Below, piece after piece: positions 8,451 through 16,710 of a stretch of DNA of 64,000 bases. The notes beneath the pieces are model-generated. The model searched no databases, was not told the DNA's origin, and worked only from the letters and a program-made list of their open reading frames with translations. This stretch comes from Halocatena marina (GTDB lineage Archaea; Halobacteriota; Halobacteria; Halobacteriales; Haloarculaceae). The stretch spans positions 744,001 to 808,000 of the forward strand of contig NZ_JALLPK010000001.1 in NCBI RefSeq assembly GCF_023276375.1. Reading direction: 5' to 3'. The translations under genes were made by a program, and so were the position numbers. The first letter of the stretch is position 1. Every line of letters begins with the position of its first letter.

Positions 8451-8690
8451 ATGAAAAAGCAGGAACTGATCCACCTTCACGGTCTGCTTGCAGAGGTATC
8501 CAATCACTACGAACTTCGAAGTGAGAATACAATTGATCACACCAAGTACGAGGAACTTGGGGTTCAACCGACATCTATACACAAATCAAAAACCGATCAC
8601 AAGGAGGCTGTTTTTATGCTGGCCACAGGAATCACCGATGAAATAGTTGCTGTCGAAGACGAGCAGCCCATCTCGGCAGCCGCCGACTGA
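8451..8690 (+). CDS. UPF0058 family protein
   Basis: A 79-residue protein of the archaeal UPF0058 family, function unknown. The N-terminus MKKQELIHLHGLLAEVSNHYE is the family signature, with a metal-site-like HLHGLL. The middle carries HTKYEELGVQPTSIHKSKTDHKEAV and the C-terminus is a short acidic tail. The family is widespread in haloarchaea and methanogens and is short like this. TATA-like AATACTATATG lies about 30-38 bp upstream of ATG 8451, which fits a near-leaderless transcript. Confidence 0.88.
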   Translation: MKKQELIHLHGLLAEVSNHYELRSENTIDHTKYEELGVQPTSIHKSKTDHKEAVFMLATGITDEIVAVEDEQPISAAAD

Positions 8691-8760
8691 TCTCGTCAGT
8701 GCGCGTTCTCCGATCAATTACTGCTGAATGACAATTATCTCTTGCTCTCGAAAGTGTCGA

Positions 8761-9222
8761 CTATTTCTCTCCGATGAGGTCCTGAAACTCGGGAAGAATA
8801 TCTTCATCTGATGCGTCCGATTCAGTTGTTGACTCGGTGCTCTCATCGGTGTCTGCTTGGGAATCGTCGATCTCTTCGGAGTCATCTTCGATGACGTCGA
8901 CCTCAACAATATCGAGTGGCACCTTTTGCATTCGCTGGCCGATCTCTTTGCGAGCAATCCGCGAGGCGTGTTCTTCATCTTCAACGTTGAACACTGTCAT
9001 TTCGAGTTCGAGTGAGACGAGCGCCTCGTCTGCGGCGACGAACGCAGGATCAATCTCCTCTTCACAGTGTGGACATGCTCGTGTGCCCATGGATATTTCG
9101 ACGTAGTTGAGGTCGGGATTGAGCATGTCTCCGGTTTTTGAGATCGCTATGCGCACAGCTTCATCGGCAGAACCGACATCGTAGACGGGTATCGCCGCCT
9201 CGACGACGACGCGACAGTCCAT
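8761..9222 (-). CDS. UPF0212 (DUF555) family protein
   Basis: A 153-residue protein of unknown function from the archaeal UPF0212/DUF555 family. Seen: MDCRVVVEAAIPVYDV at the start, then ISKTGDMLNPDLNYVEISMG, a zinc knuckle C50-P-H-C53, and VSLELEMTVFNVEDEEHASRIARKEIGQRM. A low-complexity Asp/Glu/Ser/Thr linker (about 105-140) precedes a short DEDILPEFQDLIG end. I place the start at ATG 9222 because family members begin there; the frame stays open to 9291 and could add 23 residues. It is divergent from the glycosylase gene. Confidence 0.85.
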   Translation of the reverse strand: MDCRVVVEAAIPVYDVGSADEAVRIAISKTGDMLNPDLNYVEISMGTRACPHCEEEIDPAFVAADEALVSLELEMTVFNVEDEEHASRIARKEIGQRMQKVPLDIVEVDVIEDDSEEIDDSQADTDESTESTTESDASDEDILPEFQDLIGEK

Positions 9223-9302
9223 AGATACACTTCGCTGTCTGACCGTATGAACCTTCGCCTCGATCGAAAGCTCGAAACCTTCGTCGGTCATCCTGTTGGG
9301 TG

Positions 9303-10220
9303 ATGGAACAGGGTTTCATTTCTCTTGATTCGATACCCGGTGACTTCGACCTCCAATCGACCATCGAGAGCGGACAGAGTTACATGTGGTCGCGCGACGA
9401 TGGGCGGATGTACGAGGAAACGCCTGCGTATGGTGGGACTGCCTGGTACTACACCGCCTTTTCGCGCCCGACGAATGGCGAACCATCCGTTGTTCGTGTC
9501 CGCCAACATGACCATCGACTCGAATGGGAGGCGACGTTTGACGCCCGTGACGCCCTTGTTCAGCTGTTGCGACTCGATGATGATCTTGAAGCGATCATAT
9601 CCGAGACGGTCGATGATTCACTCGTCCGGACAGCGTATGAGACGTATCGTGGAATGCGTCTCGTTCGTGATCCACCATTTCCGACGCTCATTTCGTTTAT
9701 TTGTTCGGCACAGATGCGAGTCTCGCGCATCCACGGCATGCAGCGCGCACTTGCTCGAAAGTTCGGCGACACGATCAAATTCGACGGGATGACGTACCAC
9801 GCCTTTCCGACCGCAGAGCAACTCGCCACAGCGACTGAATCGGAGCTCCGAGAGCTGAAGCTCGGATACCGCGCACCGTACGTCGCGTCGACAGCCAAAA
9901 TGGTTGCAGCTGGTGAGGCACATCCCGAGGACGCCATCGGAATGGACTACGAAGCGGCACGTGAGTATCTCACTCGCTTTGTTGGTGTTGGAGAGAAAGT
10001 CGCCGATTGTGTCCTCCTCTTCTCGCTCAATTACCTCGAAGCTGTTCCGCTCGATACATGGATCCGTGGGGCAATCGCTGATCACTACCCTGAGTGCGAT
10101 CGCGGGAGCTACGCTGAAACTTCACGAGCGATCCGAGAACGCTTTGGTGGAACATACGCTGGCTACGCACAGACGTACGTGTTTCACTACCTACGAGCGA
10201 ATGAGTCACCAAGCGAATAG
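9303..10220 (+). CDS. OGG1-type DNA glycosylase/AP lyase (8-oxoguanine repair)
   Basis: A base-excision repair enzyme of the helix-hairpin-helix-GPD superfamily, 305 residues, organised like eukaryotic OGG1. An N-terminal TBP-like OGG domain (FDLQSTIESGQSYMW...) is followed by the helical HhH-GPD core. The hairpin FVGVGEKVADCVLLFSL contains the catalytic Lys (residue 232 from ATG 9303), which forms the Schiff base with the sugar. The essential Asp is residue 251 in AVPLDTWI; the spacing copies K249 and D268 of human OGG1. It lacks the FeS cluster of the MutY/EndoIII branch. GTG 9300 directly in front is an alternative start. Substrate preference (8-oxoG) is inferred from this architecture. 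Confidence 0.88.
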   Translation: MEQGFISLDSIPGDFDLQSTIESGQSYMWSRDDGRMYEETPAYGGTAWYYTAFSRPTNGEPSVVRVRQHDHRLEWEATFDARDALVQLLRLDDDLEAIISETVDDSLVRTAYETYRGMRLVRDPPFPTLISFICSAQMRVSRIHGMQRALARKFGDTIKFDGMTYHAFPTAEQLATATESELRELKLGYRAPYVASTAKMVAAGEAHPEDAIGMDYEAAREYLTRFVGVGEKVADCVLLFSLNYLEAVPLDTWIRGAIADHYPECDRGSYAETSRAIRERFGGTYAGYAQTYVFHYLRANESPSE

Positions 10221-10508
10221 ACGACAGATCAGAATCTTTTGAAATCCTCCGATACAGTCCCATAGCCTTAAGCATTGGGCCCGTTTTCACGTCTGGAAAA
10301 CAATGTGTCGTTTATATGCTCTTCACGAGAATACGTATGAGTGCGGGCATCCGGTCCCGTTGACTACGGGTATCCGGGGCTCACAGCGGCGTACTGGCCA
10401 TTTCCACTAATTTTTCCATGTGTCAAAAACGAACCGAAATGGACGATACTCGGAGCAAAAGCATCTCTAAGCGGAAAGTGTTAATCAGAGGGTGTTCCTG
10501 TAGATAGT

Positions 10509-11378
10509 ATGGCGTTTACCCTCCGGGAGACGCTTCGATCCGGTCTCTCTCTCGTCCGTTCGCGCAACGGAGCCATCCTGATCGGGACGTTTGCCCTTAT
10601 CAGCTTATTTCAGGGTGGCTTCGTCTGGATCATCTCGGCGATGTATGTTCCGCTCGGGAGCAATGCCCTGGCATCCACACCGGCTGGTCCAACGCCGGGT
10701 ACAGCGCTTCCTAGCTTCGTGGCTGTTCCTGCGGTTCTCCTTGCAAGCGTTACGGGCGGTATTTTCACAATCCCCGTACAGATTGTCGCCATCAGAACCA
10801 TGGTGAGTAGACACACCGATCGTATCCCCGAGGAGTTCATCTTTCACAATATGGGGTGGGCAACACTACACAGCCTTCTCGGTTCGTGGTTCGTTTCCAT
10901 TCTCGTCGGAGTCACTGGACTCGTGTGTTTGTTGCCCGGCATGCTCATTCTGTTCGCTGTGATGGACGCACCAACGCAGTCGTGGATGCTTGGGAGTTGG
11001 TTAGGGAATAGTGGGATCGGACTATTCGTTCTCATTCTTCTTCTCCCGAGCGCTTTCCTCGGTGTGAGTTTGCTTTTTGTCGGTCAAGAGATTGCCGTCA
11101 AAGACCGAAATCTGATTCAAGCGATTGTGGGCAGCTGGCGACAGTGTCGCGGACACCGTGTTCGCCTCCTGCTCCTTTCGCTAGTTCCGACTCTCATCCA
11201 AACAGGTGTACTGATGCTCGTTTTCGTTCGACTTGATCAAGTATGGGCTCAGAGTCTCATCTTCGTCGAAACAGCCATCGTGCAAATGACGATATTGGCG
11301 ATCATGGCACGTGCGTACGTCGCCGTCCACAATGACACCGTCATTCCGATTGCTGGTGCGTCGCGGCGAGAGGATTGA
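10509..11378 (+). CDS. Polytopic membrane protein, DUF7847-like
   Basis: A 289-residue membrane protein with six hydrophobic segments (about residues 21-46, 70-96, 117-152, 170-193, 207-230 and 240-264). The N-terminal helix FTLRETLRSGLSLVRSRNGAIL and the cytosolic segment DRNLIQAIVGSWRQCRGHRVRL recur in the haloarchaeal DUF7847-type family, as far as I recall; no function is known. The short tail GASRRED is charged. It is monocistronic, with a 288-bp gap before it. Confidence 0.75.
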   Translation: MAFTLRETLRSGLSLVRSRNGAILIGTFALISLFQGGFVWIISAMYVPLGSNALASTPAGPTPGTALPSFVAVPAVLLASVTGGIFTIPVQIVAIRTMVSRHTDRIPEEFIFHNMGWATLHSLLGSWFVSILVGVTGLVCLLPGMLILFAVMDAPTQSWMLGSWLGNSGIGLFVLILLLPSAFLGVSLLFVGQEIAVKDRNLIQAIVGSWRQCRGHRVRLLLLSLVPTLIQTGVLMLVFVRLDQVWAQSLIFVETAIVQMTILAIMARAYVAVHNDTVIPIAGASRRED

Positions 11379-11633
11379 CGGTGTCGTTCGGGTTCGAAAT
11401 GTGTCGACAACCACGACGATTGTACCACCTCCGGCTGCGTAGTGCTGTCGCTGCGGGTCGTTTTCCTGTCTCAGTGATGCATAAACGTAATACAGCTATA
11501 GAAACCTCCTCGCCAAGAGACGGTTCAAATATCACCTCCGATACAGTGACTTGGCTGATGTAACCGGCGAAGTTTCATCTTGGTTCGTGCTCGCTGCAGT
11601 GTATTTTAGTCACTTGATTGGTGAGTAATTAGT

Positions 11634-12905
11634 ATGCTTCATGAAGCGCTCGCCGATACCCTTCGGGCTGAGACAATCGCACCAGAATGTATCCGGCCTG
11701 CATGGAATGACTACTGCTTCGCCAATGTTCCTGATACCGTGCTGTCACTGTTCGGTAATGGTTCGAAGGCCGTCCGTCCACTTCCTGATGCTGTTTTCGA
11801 CGGTGTTATGACAGAGTTCGACCACGTTGTACTCGCATTCATCGACGGATTCGGCTGGAACCACTTTCAGCGCGTTCGGCATGATCACTCGTTTCTAACC
11901 CGATTGACCGAGCATGCGACGGTCACGCCATTGACGGCGGGCTATCCAAGCGAAACCGCGGCTGCGGTCTCCACGATTCACACTGGTCATCAACCGGTTG
12001 AACACGGTGTACTGGGTTGGGATGCTCACGTTCCGTCGCTCGGTGGATACATCCAGACACTTCCGTTCACTGACCACGAGCACACACCGCTCGGTGAGGT
12101 CCGTACCAACCCAGACCCTGCCGATCTGATCGATGAATCGACACTCTACGAACGTCTCGACGCCCGCTCGGTTCTCATTCAGCCCGCGAGAATCAACGAA
12201 AACCCGTATAACGCGCAGGTTACTCGCGGGGCCAAACTCGTAAATTACGAAAATTCCGCACAGGCTGCCTACCGAGTGCGTGCGCAATTGGAAGGGACGA
12301 CAGAACCGACGTACTGTTACTGCTATCTCTCACACGTGGACACATTTTCTCATACACACGGCGTCGTTCACGAGGAAACTGATGCCCAGCTCGCAAGCGT
12401 TTGTCGCGCTATCGAGCGAGAGATTGTCGAAAAACTCGATCCCACGGTCGCCGAGCGCACACTACTGCTCGTGCTGGCCGATCACGGAGAAATTGATACG
12501 ATCCCTCCTGAGCGGATCAACAGTGGCTCATTCGACCTTGACAGACATCTCCAGCGGGACGAGCAGGGAAACCCAATTCCAGTAGTTGGCGGTCCGCGTA
12601 ATCTCCAGTTTCATGCCCGTGAAGGCCACCGAAACGCGCTACATACGGCCCTCGAAGACTGTCTCACACCACTTGACCCGCTCGTGCTCGATCGCGAGCG
12701 GATCATCGACGAAGACCTCTTTGGCGATCGAGAGCCAAGCGAGCGATTCAAGCGGCGGTGTCCAGATGTGCTTGTGGTGCCTCGAACGGGATTCGCACGT
12801 GATGCCGACGACCCTCTCACGAAGGTCGGGATGCACGGTGGGCTGCATCCTGATGAGATGCTGATTCCCTTCGCTGCCGCACGGATCGACGCCCTACAGG
12901 AGTGA
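11634..12905 (+). CDS. Alkaline-phosphatase-superfamily phosphodiesterase/nucleotide pyrophosphatase
   Basis: A 423-residue metal-dependent hydrolase of the alkaline phosphatase superfamily, type I phosphodiesterase branch. The metal-binding Asp is in VVLAFIDGFGWNHF (about residue 70). The nucleophile region is TAGYPSETAAAVSTIHTGHQPVEHGVLGW, and the second metal pair is in LLVLADHGEID. A late metal ligand lies in KVGMHGGLHPDEMLIPF. No signal peptide is seen, so it probably acts inside the cell. Likely activity is cleavage of phosphodiester or phosphomonoester bonds; the substrate is unknown. Two more superfamily members lie at 35.8 and 41.5 kb but belong to different branches. Confidence 0.85.
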   Translation: MLHEALADTLRAETIAPECIRPAWNDYCFANVPDTVLSLFGNGSKAVRPLPDAVFDGVMTEFDHVVLAFIDGFGWNHFQRVRHDHSFLTRLTEHATVTPLTAGYPSETAAAVSTIHTGHQPVEHGVLGWDAHVPSLGGYIQTLPFTDHEHTPLGEVRTNPDPADLIDESTLYERLDARSVLIQPARINENPYNAQVTRGAKLVNYENSAQAAYRVRAQLEGTTEPTYCYCYLSHVDTFSHTHGVVHEETDAQLASVCRAIEREIVEKLDPTVAERTLLLVLADHGEIDTIPPERINSGSFDLDRHLQRDEQGNPIPVVGGPRNLQFHAREGHRNALHTALEDCLTPLDPLVLDRERIIDEDLFGDREPSERFKRRCPDVLVVPRTGFARDADDPLTKVGMHGGLHPDEMLIPFAAARIDALQE

Positions 12906-13055
12906 GATGATAGCTACCAGAGACGGAGTAGAGGTCTCTTGGACACTCGTTTCATGTGTGTATGCGCCTACTCTGCGATGGGTCCCTCTTAGATGACTAC
13001 GTCACCGTACACAGTACTCTTGTTGGGCTGGTTCTTTCGTCGCGTTCCTATTCTC

Positions 13056-14228
13056 TCACCCGTCAAAATCGCCGTTGACGATGTCTGCGACTCGCTGTCG
13101 ATCGAACAATTTCTCATTGCTTGTCACTTCCCCGAAGACATCAGGATACAACTGCTGTGCGCCACGTTCAGTAAGAAACAGATTGTGGATTGGCCCTTGG
13201 TTGAGGTAGCCACCACGGTATACGCGTCCGTTCTGCACGGCCGTTAACTCGCTACCAACGGGATGGTTCTGCATATAATCGAGTACTGTCTTGCGGAATT
13301 CGGACACTGACTTTCGCTCGTGACCGCGGATGAGAATCACGTCTGGATCGATTTCGAGCAGGTTCTCGTAGTCGAGTTCGCTGCGGTTGCTGGTGCTGAG
13401 ATTCTCGATAGCAGTCCCCGCGAGCGCGTCGGTAGCGCCGAGAAGACGCCACTGTTTCTTGCTCGTTCCCTTGTCGTCGAGTCGGTACGGTGAGAAGGTC
13501 TTCGGTTCTGTCGTTCCTTCGTAGGTGAGAAACACGCTCGGTCGCTTATCGGCGGGCGGGAGTCGCGTCCGAATCTCCGCAGTATAATCGTCATGAAGCT
13601 GCTTGAACGCCCGATACCGCTCCTGCTCGTGGAAGAGCTCTGCAATCTTCTCGAAGGCCTCATACATCGTGTAGTAGCGGTAATCGTGCCATTCATCGGA
13701 CCGACGGAAGATCAAATTACAGAAAAATGGTGCAACGTTACTAGCGATTTCATCAACGTCCGACTGATTCCACTCGAACCAGTTGATGAGCATCTGTGGA
13801 TCGTACAAGTGAACATCGTTGTCAAGCTCGTAGAACTGCTCTTTGGTTCGGATTTCTGGGTTTGCCTCGATTTGATCTCGATCGACGCTCACGCCAGGCA
13901 GCTCGTCGTAGATAGCGGTGTAATAGCGGTCGGCGTTTCCGATGCCGGTAATCCCGCTTGCCTTCCCAAGTGCGACGCCCATATCTGCGTACCCACCGTC
14001 GTAAGCGATCCACCGTTCAGGAACCGACTCGAATGAAATTTCACCGACCGGTTCCATTGTGACTGAATAGGAACTGGTCGCTGTAGCATTGTTTGCCGCA
14101 GTTGACGGTCCGTTCCCCGAATCGCCAACACATCCGGCGAACAGTCCACTGACGATCGCTGCTCCACCGTACTTGACACAGTCTCGCCGTGTCAGTTTCC
14201 CACTCCGTGTCGTATTATTGGTCTCCAT
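13056..14228 (-). CDS. Iron-siderophore ABC substrate-binding lipoprotein (second of tandem pair)
   Basis: A periplasmic-binding-fold lipoprotein for iron complexes, 390 residues from ATG 14228. The N-terminus has the twin-arginine motif LTRRDCVKYGG, a hydrophobic stretch and the lipobox FAGC, so it is exported by Tat and lipid-anchored. After a Ser/Thr/Asn linker come SYSVTMEPVGEISFESVPERW and DYENLLEIDPDVILIR, typical of Fe(III)-siderophore/cobalamin binding proteins. It is a close paralogue of the gene in front. GTG 14234 would overlap that gene's stop as GTGA; ATG 14228 leaves 2 bp. Either way the pair is translationally coupled. No permease or ATPase is next to it. Confidence 0.88.
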   Translation of the reverse strand: METNNTTRSGKLTRRDCVKYGGAAIVSGLFAGCVGDSGNGPSTAANNATATSSYSVTMEPVGEISFESVPERWIAYDGGYADMGVALGKASGITGIGNADRYYTAIYDELPGVSVDRDQIEANPEIRTKEQFYELDNDVHLYDPQMLINWFEWNQSDVDEIASNVAPFFCNLIFRRSDEWHDYRYYTMYEAFEKIAELFHEQERYRAFKQLHDDYTAEIRTRLPPADKRPSVFLTYEGTTEPKTFSPYRLDDKGTSKKQWRLLGATDALAGTAIENLSTSNRSELDYENLLEIDPDVILIRGHERKSVSEFRKTVLDYMQNHPVGSELTAVQNGRVYRGGYLNQGPIHNLFLTERGAQQLYPDVFGEVTSNEKLFDRQRVADIVNGDFDG

Positions 14229-14230
14229 GA

Positions 14231-15412
14231 TCACGAACCCTCAGTGATGATATCAGCAACCCGCTGGCGGTCGAACAACTGATTACCACCGAATACGTCC
14301 GGGTAAAGTCTCTGAGCGGCCTGTTCGAGCTGAAAGAGATGAATAATAGGTCCTTGATACGTCAGCCCACCGTAGATGACGCGATCATTCTGAACAGCTC
14401 GAAGTTTGCTCGCTATCTCGTGGTTCTGCAAATGTGGAACGATCTTTTCGTCGATGTATTTCTGCGTGATTTCGCCTTGAAGTCTGATTGCGAGGATATC
14501 TGGATCGAGCTCCAGCAGGGTTTCATAATCGATTGTAGCACCGCCTGCTTGCGCGTCTGTGATGTCATTCTGCGCTAATGCGTCCCGAACGTTCAGCTCA
14601 TTCCAGTGCTTGGATTGGGTTCCTTTTCCAATCCGATACGGGTAGAATGATTCTGGCGGCACTTCCGCAGGATACAGAACAGCAATATTGGGTTGCTCAT
14701 TCGGGAGGCGTTTCTCTACGTCTGTGAGCACCTCATCGTGATACTGCTTGAACGCCTCGTAGCGTGCCTGCTCCTGAAACACTTGCGCGACCTTCTCGAA
14801 GGCCTCATACATCGTGTAGTCGGCGTAATCGTGCCAGTTGTAGACACGAGAAAAGATCGTATTCCCGATGAATGGTGCGACAGTATCACGAATCTCCGTG
14901 ACATCGTCCTGATTCCACTGAAGTCGGTTCACCATGAAGTTCGGATCGATGAGGTGGATATCGACATCAAGTTCGTAGAAGACCTCCTTCCCGGTGCCAT
15001 CCTGCCAGAGCTGCGTAAGTTTGCTCTTGTCGACTGAAACGCCAGGTATTGCCTCGTAGACGTGCGACCCAAATCGAGCGCGATGACCAATGGCAGACAG
15101 TCCGTCGCTTTGGCCCAGTGCGACACCCATATCCGCATAGTCACCGGTAAACGAGAACCACGTTTCTGGGACGTCATCGAACGTAACTGACCCAACTGGC
15201 TCCATCGTCACTGAGTATGAGGAACCTGCAGCTGTCTCGTCTGTATTTTCGGTGTCGCTGTCTGTCGCCATCACCGTCTTGTTCGTAGTCGACGGTGATT
15301 CGGAGCTATTGTTACCAGCACAGCCCGCAAGTAGACAGCCACCGATGAGAGTGCCACCGTACTTCAGGTAGTCGCGCCGCGTCGGTATTTCGAGTTCTGT
15401 ACCGTTTACCAT
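14231..15412 (-). CDS. Iron-siderophore ABC substrate-binding lipoprotein (first of tandem pair)
   Basis: A Tat-exported lipoprotein, 393 residues: the twin-arginine motif TRRDYLKYGGTLIGG, lipobox LAGC, a Ser/Thr-rich spacer, then the two-lobed binding domain starting SYSVTMEPVGSVTFDDVPETW. Shared landmarks with the downstream paralogue are DYADMGVALG, IPGVSVD, MYEAFEKVA and the C-terminal LYPDVFGGNQLFDRQRVADI, which shows a tandem duplication. I choose ATG 15412 rather than GTG 15427 because a DtxR-type palindrome (15417-15432) covers the GTG, and the same 4-bp operator-to-ATG spacing occurs at 16460. Iron starvation should induce it. Transport partners must be encoded elsewhere. Confidence 0.88.
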   Translation of the reverse strand: MVNGTELEIPTRRDYLKYGGTLIGGCLLAGCAGNNSSESPSTTNKTVMATDSDTENTDETAAGSSYSVTMEPVGSVTFDDVPETWFSFTGDYADMGVALGQSDGLSAIGHRARFGSHVYEAIPGVSVDKSKLTQLWQDGTGKEVFYELDVDIHLIDPNFMVNRLQWNQDDVTEIRDTVAPFIGNTIFSRVYNWHDYADYTMYEAFEKVAQVFQEQARYEAFKQYHDEVLTDVEKRLPNEQPNIAVLYPAEVPPESFYPYRIGKGTQSKHWNELNVRDALAQNDITDAQAGGATIDYETLLELDPDILAIRLQGEITQKYIDEKIVPHLQNHEIASKLRAVQNDRVIYGGLTYQGPIIHLFQLEQAAQRLYPDVFGGNQLFDRQRVADIITEGS

Positions 15413-15416
15413 ATGG

Positions 15417-15432
15417 TTTAGGCTCACCTAAA
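15417..15432. promoter_or_regulatory. DtxR/Idr-type iron operator for the siderophore-binding pair
   Basis: TTTAGGCTCACCTAAA: two 7-bp arms with one mismatch around a 2-bp centre, 4 bp before ATG 15412. Inverted repeats of the TTAGG...CCTAA type are bound by DtxR-family iron repressors in bacteria and by their haloarchaeal relatives (SirR/Idr). On the minus strand the TATA-like GTGTATTTA overlaps the operator edge, so bound repressor would block initiation. A second, weaker half-site-like element, TTAGGTTAGCC, lies at 15454-15464. Confidence 0.7.
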
Positions 15433-15601
15433 TACACAAAGCCGTTTCGATTGTTAGGTTAGCCAAAAAATCGTCACTTAGTGAAAGTGCGGGCGTTGGT
15501 GTGATACTGTGATCCAGTCTCCTTGTCGTGTGAGATGCAGACAGATATGACTGATCGATGTCTGAGTCGGACACCCGTACTAAGTACGTGCGATCATCTC
15601 G

Positions 15602-16030
15602 TCAATCGTGATCCGTCTTGATCAGGTCTCCGTTTGCTGCGTACTTACGGATCGCATCGTCGTCCAGCGCGTCCAATATCTGATCGGTCCCAATTTCCTC
15701 GACGAGTTGTTGGAGGCCCGCTTTAGATTGATTCTCGACCGCAGTAGTGGAGCAACTCGTTTCGAACGCCCGGTCGATATACTGTTCACGCAGTTCTACG
15801 AATCGTTCATCACTCAGATCGTGATTGTCGTCGGCCTCGTGCTCGTAGTACTCACGCCACCGGTCGCGGTGCGCCCAGTCTCCCGAAAATTCCGATTCTC
15901 GCCGAAACATTATGGCTGCTTTGATCGATGAAGCTGTTAACCCATCAAAATCATCGTATTCGTCGGCTCCCTCGATATTTTTGGATAACATGGATGTCGA
16001 CTCGACGCCATCAACCCCCTCCGATCTCAC
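15602..16030 (-). CDS. Acidic protein of unknown function, third gene of the iron-box operon
   Basis: A 142-residue acidic protein I do not recognise. It starts at GTG 16030; ATG 15991 (MLSKNIEGADEYDD) is an alternative. A middle segment, FSGDWAHRDRWREYYEHEADDNHD, is rich in aromatic residues and His, and the C-terminal third (QLVEEIGTDQILDALDDDAIRKYAANGDL) looks helical. There is no signal peptide or membrane segment. It lies 32 bp after the 82-residue gene on the same strand and so probably belongs to the transcript that starts at the iron operator at 16465-16480. A role in iron homeostasis or siderophore handling would be inference from this context only. Confidence 0.6.
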   Translation of the reverse strand: MRSEGVDGVESTSMLSKNIEGADEYDDFDGLTASSIKAAIMFRRESEFSGDWAHRDRWREYYEHEADDNHDLSDERFVELREQYIDRAFETSCSTTAVENQSKAGLQQLVEEIGTDQILDALDDDAIRKYAANGDLIKTDHD

Positions 16031-16062
16031 TCTCTAGAAAGTCAAGGCGCGTCGATAATCGG

Positions 16063-16311
16063 TCACTCGATCAAATCTTTGATGATCTTCTCCGGATCGA
16101 TGTTTCGGGCACGAAGCTGTTCCTCAATAGAACAGAGGGTCTGGATAGTCCGGAGATCTGTGTTGTATTCTCGGAGTAGAACGCTATTGCGTCGGTAGCC
16201 ATCGATCAGTCGTTCGTCGGACCACGTCTGGTAATGTGGTGACGCGGATTCGTCGATGCCAACACTACACATTTTTGAATTCAAATTCAGTGGGTGGTTC
16301 TTTTTCGTCAT
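16063..16311 (-). CDS. 82-residue protein of unknown function, second gene of the iron-box operon
   Basis: A small soluble protein starting MTKKNHPLNLNSKMCSVGID. The rest is predicted helical: HYQTWSDERLIDGYRRNSVLLREYN and then LCSIEEQLRARNIDPEKIIKDLIE. It has two Cys residues but no CxxC knuckle. Its ATG overlaps the stop of a 50-residue frame as ATGA (16308-16311). That coupling is what makes both frames credible. No family is recognised. Confidence 0.6.
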   Translation of the reverse strand: MTKKNHPLNLNSKMCSVGIDESASPHYQTWSDERLIDGYRRNSVLLREYNTDLRTIQTLCSIEEQLRARNIDPEKIIKDLIE

Positions 16312-16460
16312 TGCCTGACATCCTTACTGGCGATATCCGCCATGTGCAGGCGATTGAGTACACTCATTCGGGGGTTCGGAGACGGTCTTTCGGTGGGCGT
16401 GGCCCGCCTCTGATGGTGTCTCTGTGGGAGTGCATCGTGCGTGACGATCTCTGTGGCCAT
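16308..16460 (-). CDS. 50-residue basic peptide directly behind an iron operator
   Basis: A short frame read from the minus strand, starting MATEIVTHDALPQRHHQRRA and ending in MADIASKDVRQ. It is rich in Arg, His and Pro, unlike the acidic proteins around it. Two facts support it as a gene. Its ATG (16460) sits 4 bp behind the 16-bp palindrome at 16465-16480, exactly the spacing seen for the siderophore-binding gene at 15412. Its TGA also overlaps the next start codon as ATGA. It may be a real peptide or a leader whose translation sets expression of the downstream genes. The basic composition is a warning that it may not be a stable protein. Confidence 0.5.
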   Translation of the reverse strand: MATEIVTHDALPQRHHQRRATPTERPSPNPRMSVLNRLHMADIASKDVRQ

Positions 16461-16464
16461 GTGT

Positions 16465-16480
16465 TTTAGGCTGGCCTAAA
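16465..16480. promoter_or_regulatory. DtxR/Idr-type iron operator, perfect palindrome
   Basis: TTTAGGCTGGCCTAAA: perfect 7-bp arms around TG. It differs from the operator at 15417-15432 in only two bases. It stands 4 bp before ATG 16460 on the minus strand, with an AT-rich TATTATTG element just upstream as the probable TATA box. Nothing credible starts on the plus strand beyond it (only a 14-codon frame), so the minus-strand operon is the likely target. Confidence 0.7.
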
Positions 16481-16710
16481 CAATAATAGTGATTCCGATT
16501 TTAGATGACGGACAGCATACTCAGCCACCTTTCGAGACATAAGAACTAGTTCCGGTGATCACACTGTATTCACCCAAGAACAAGAATGTGAAACGTCAGC
16601 GCTGAGACCAACGGTATGATGGAGAACGCGCTAACAGCGTGGCACTGCTAATCGCATTTCTCCACTACTTCTATTTCAACGAGTGGGTCTCCCAAGACGC
16701 CGTTCGCCGC

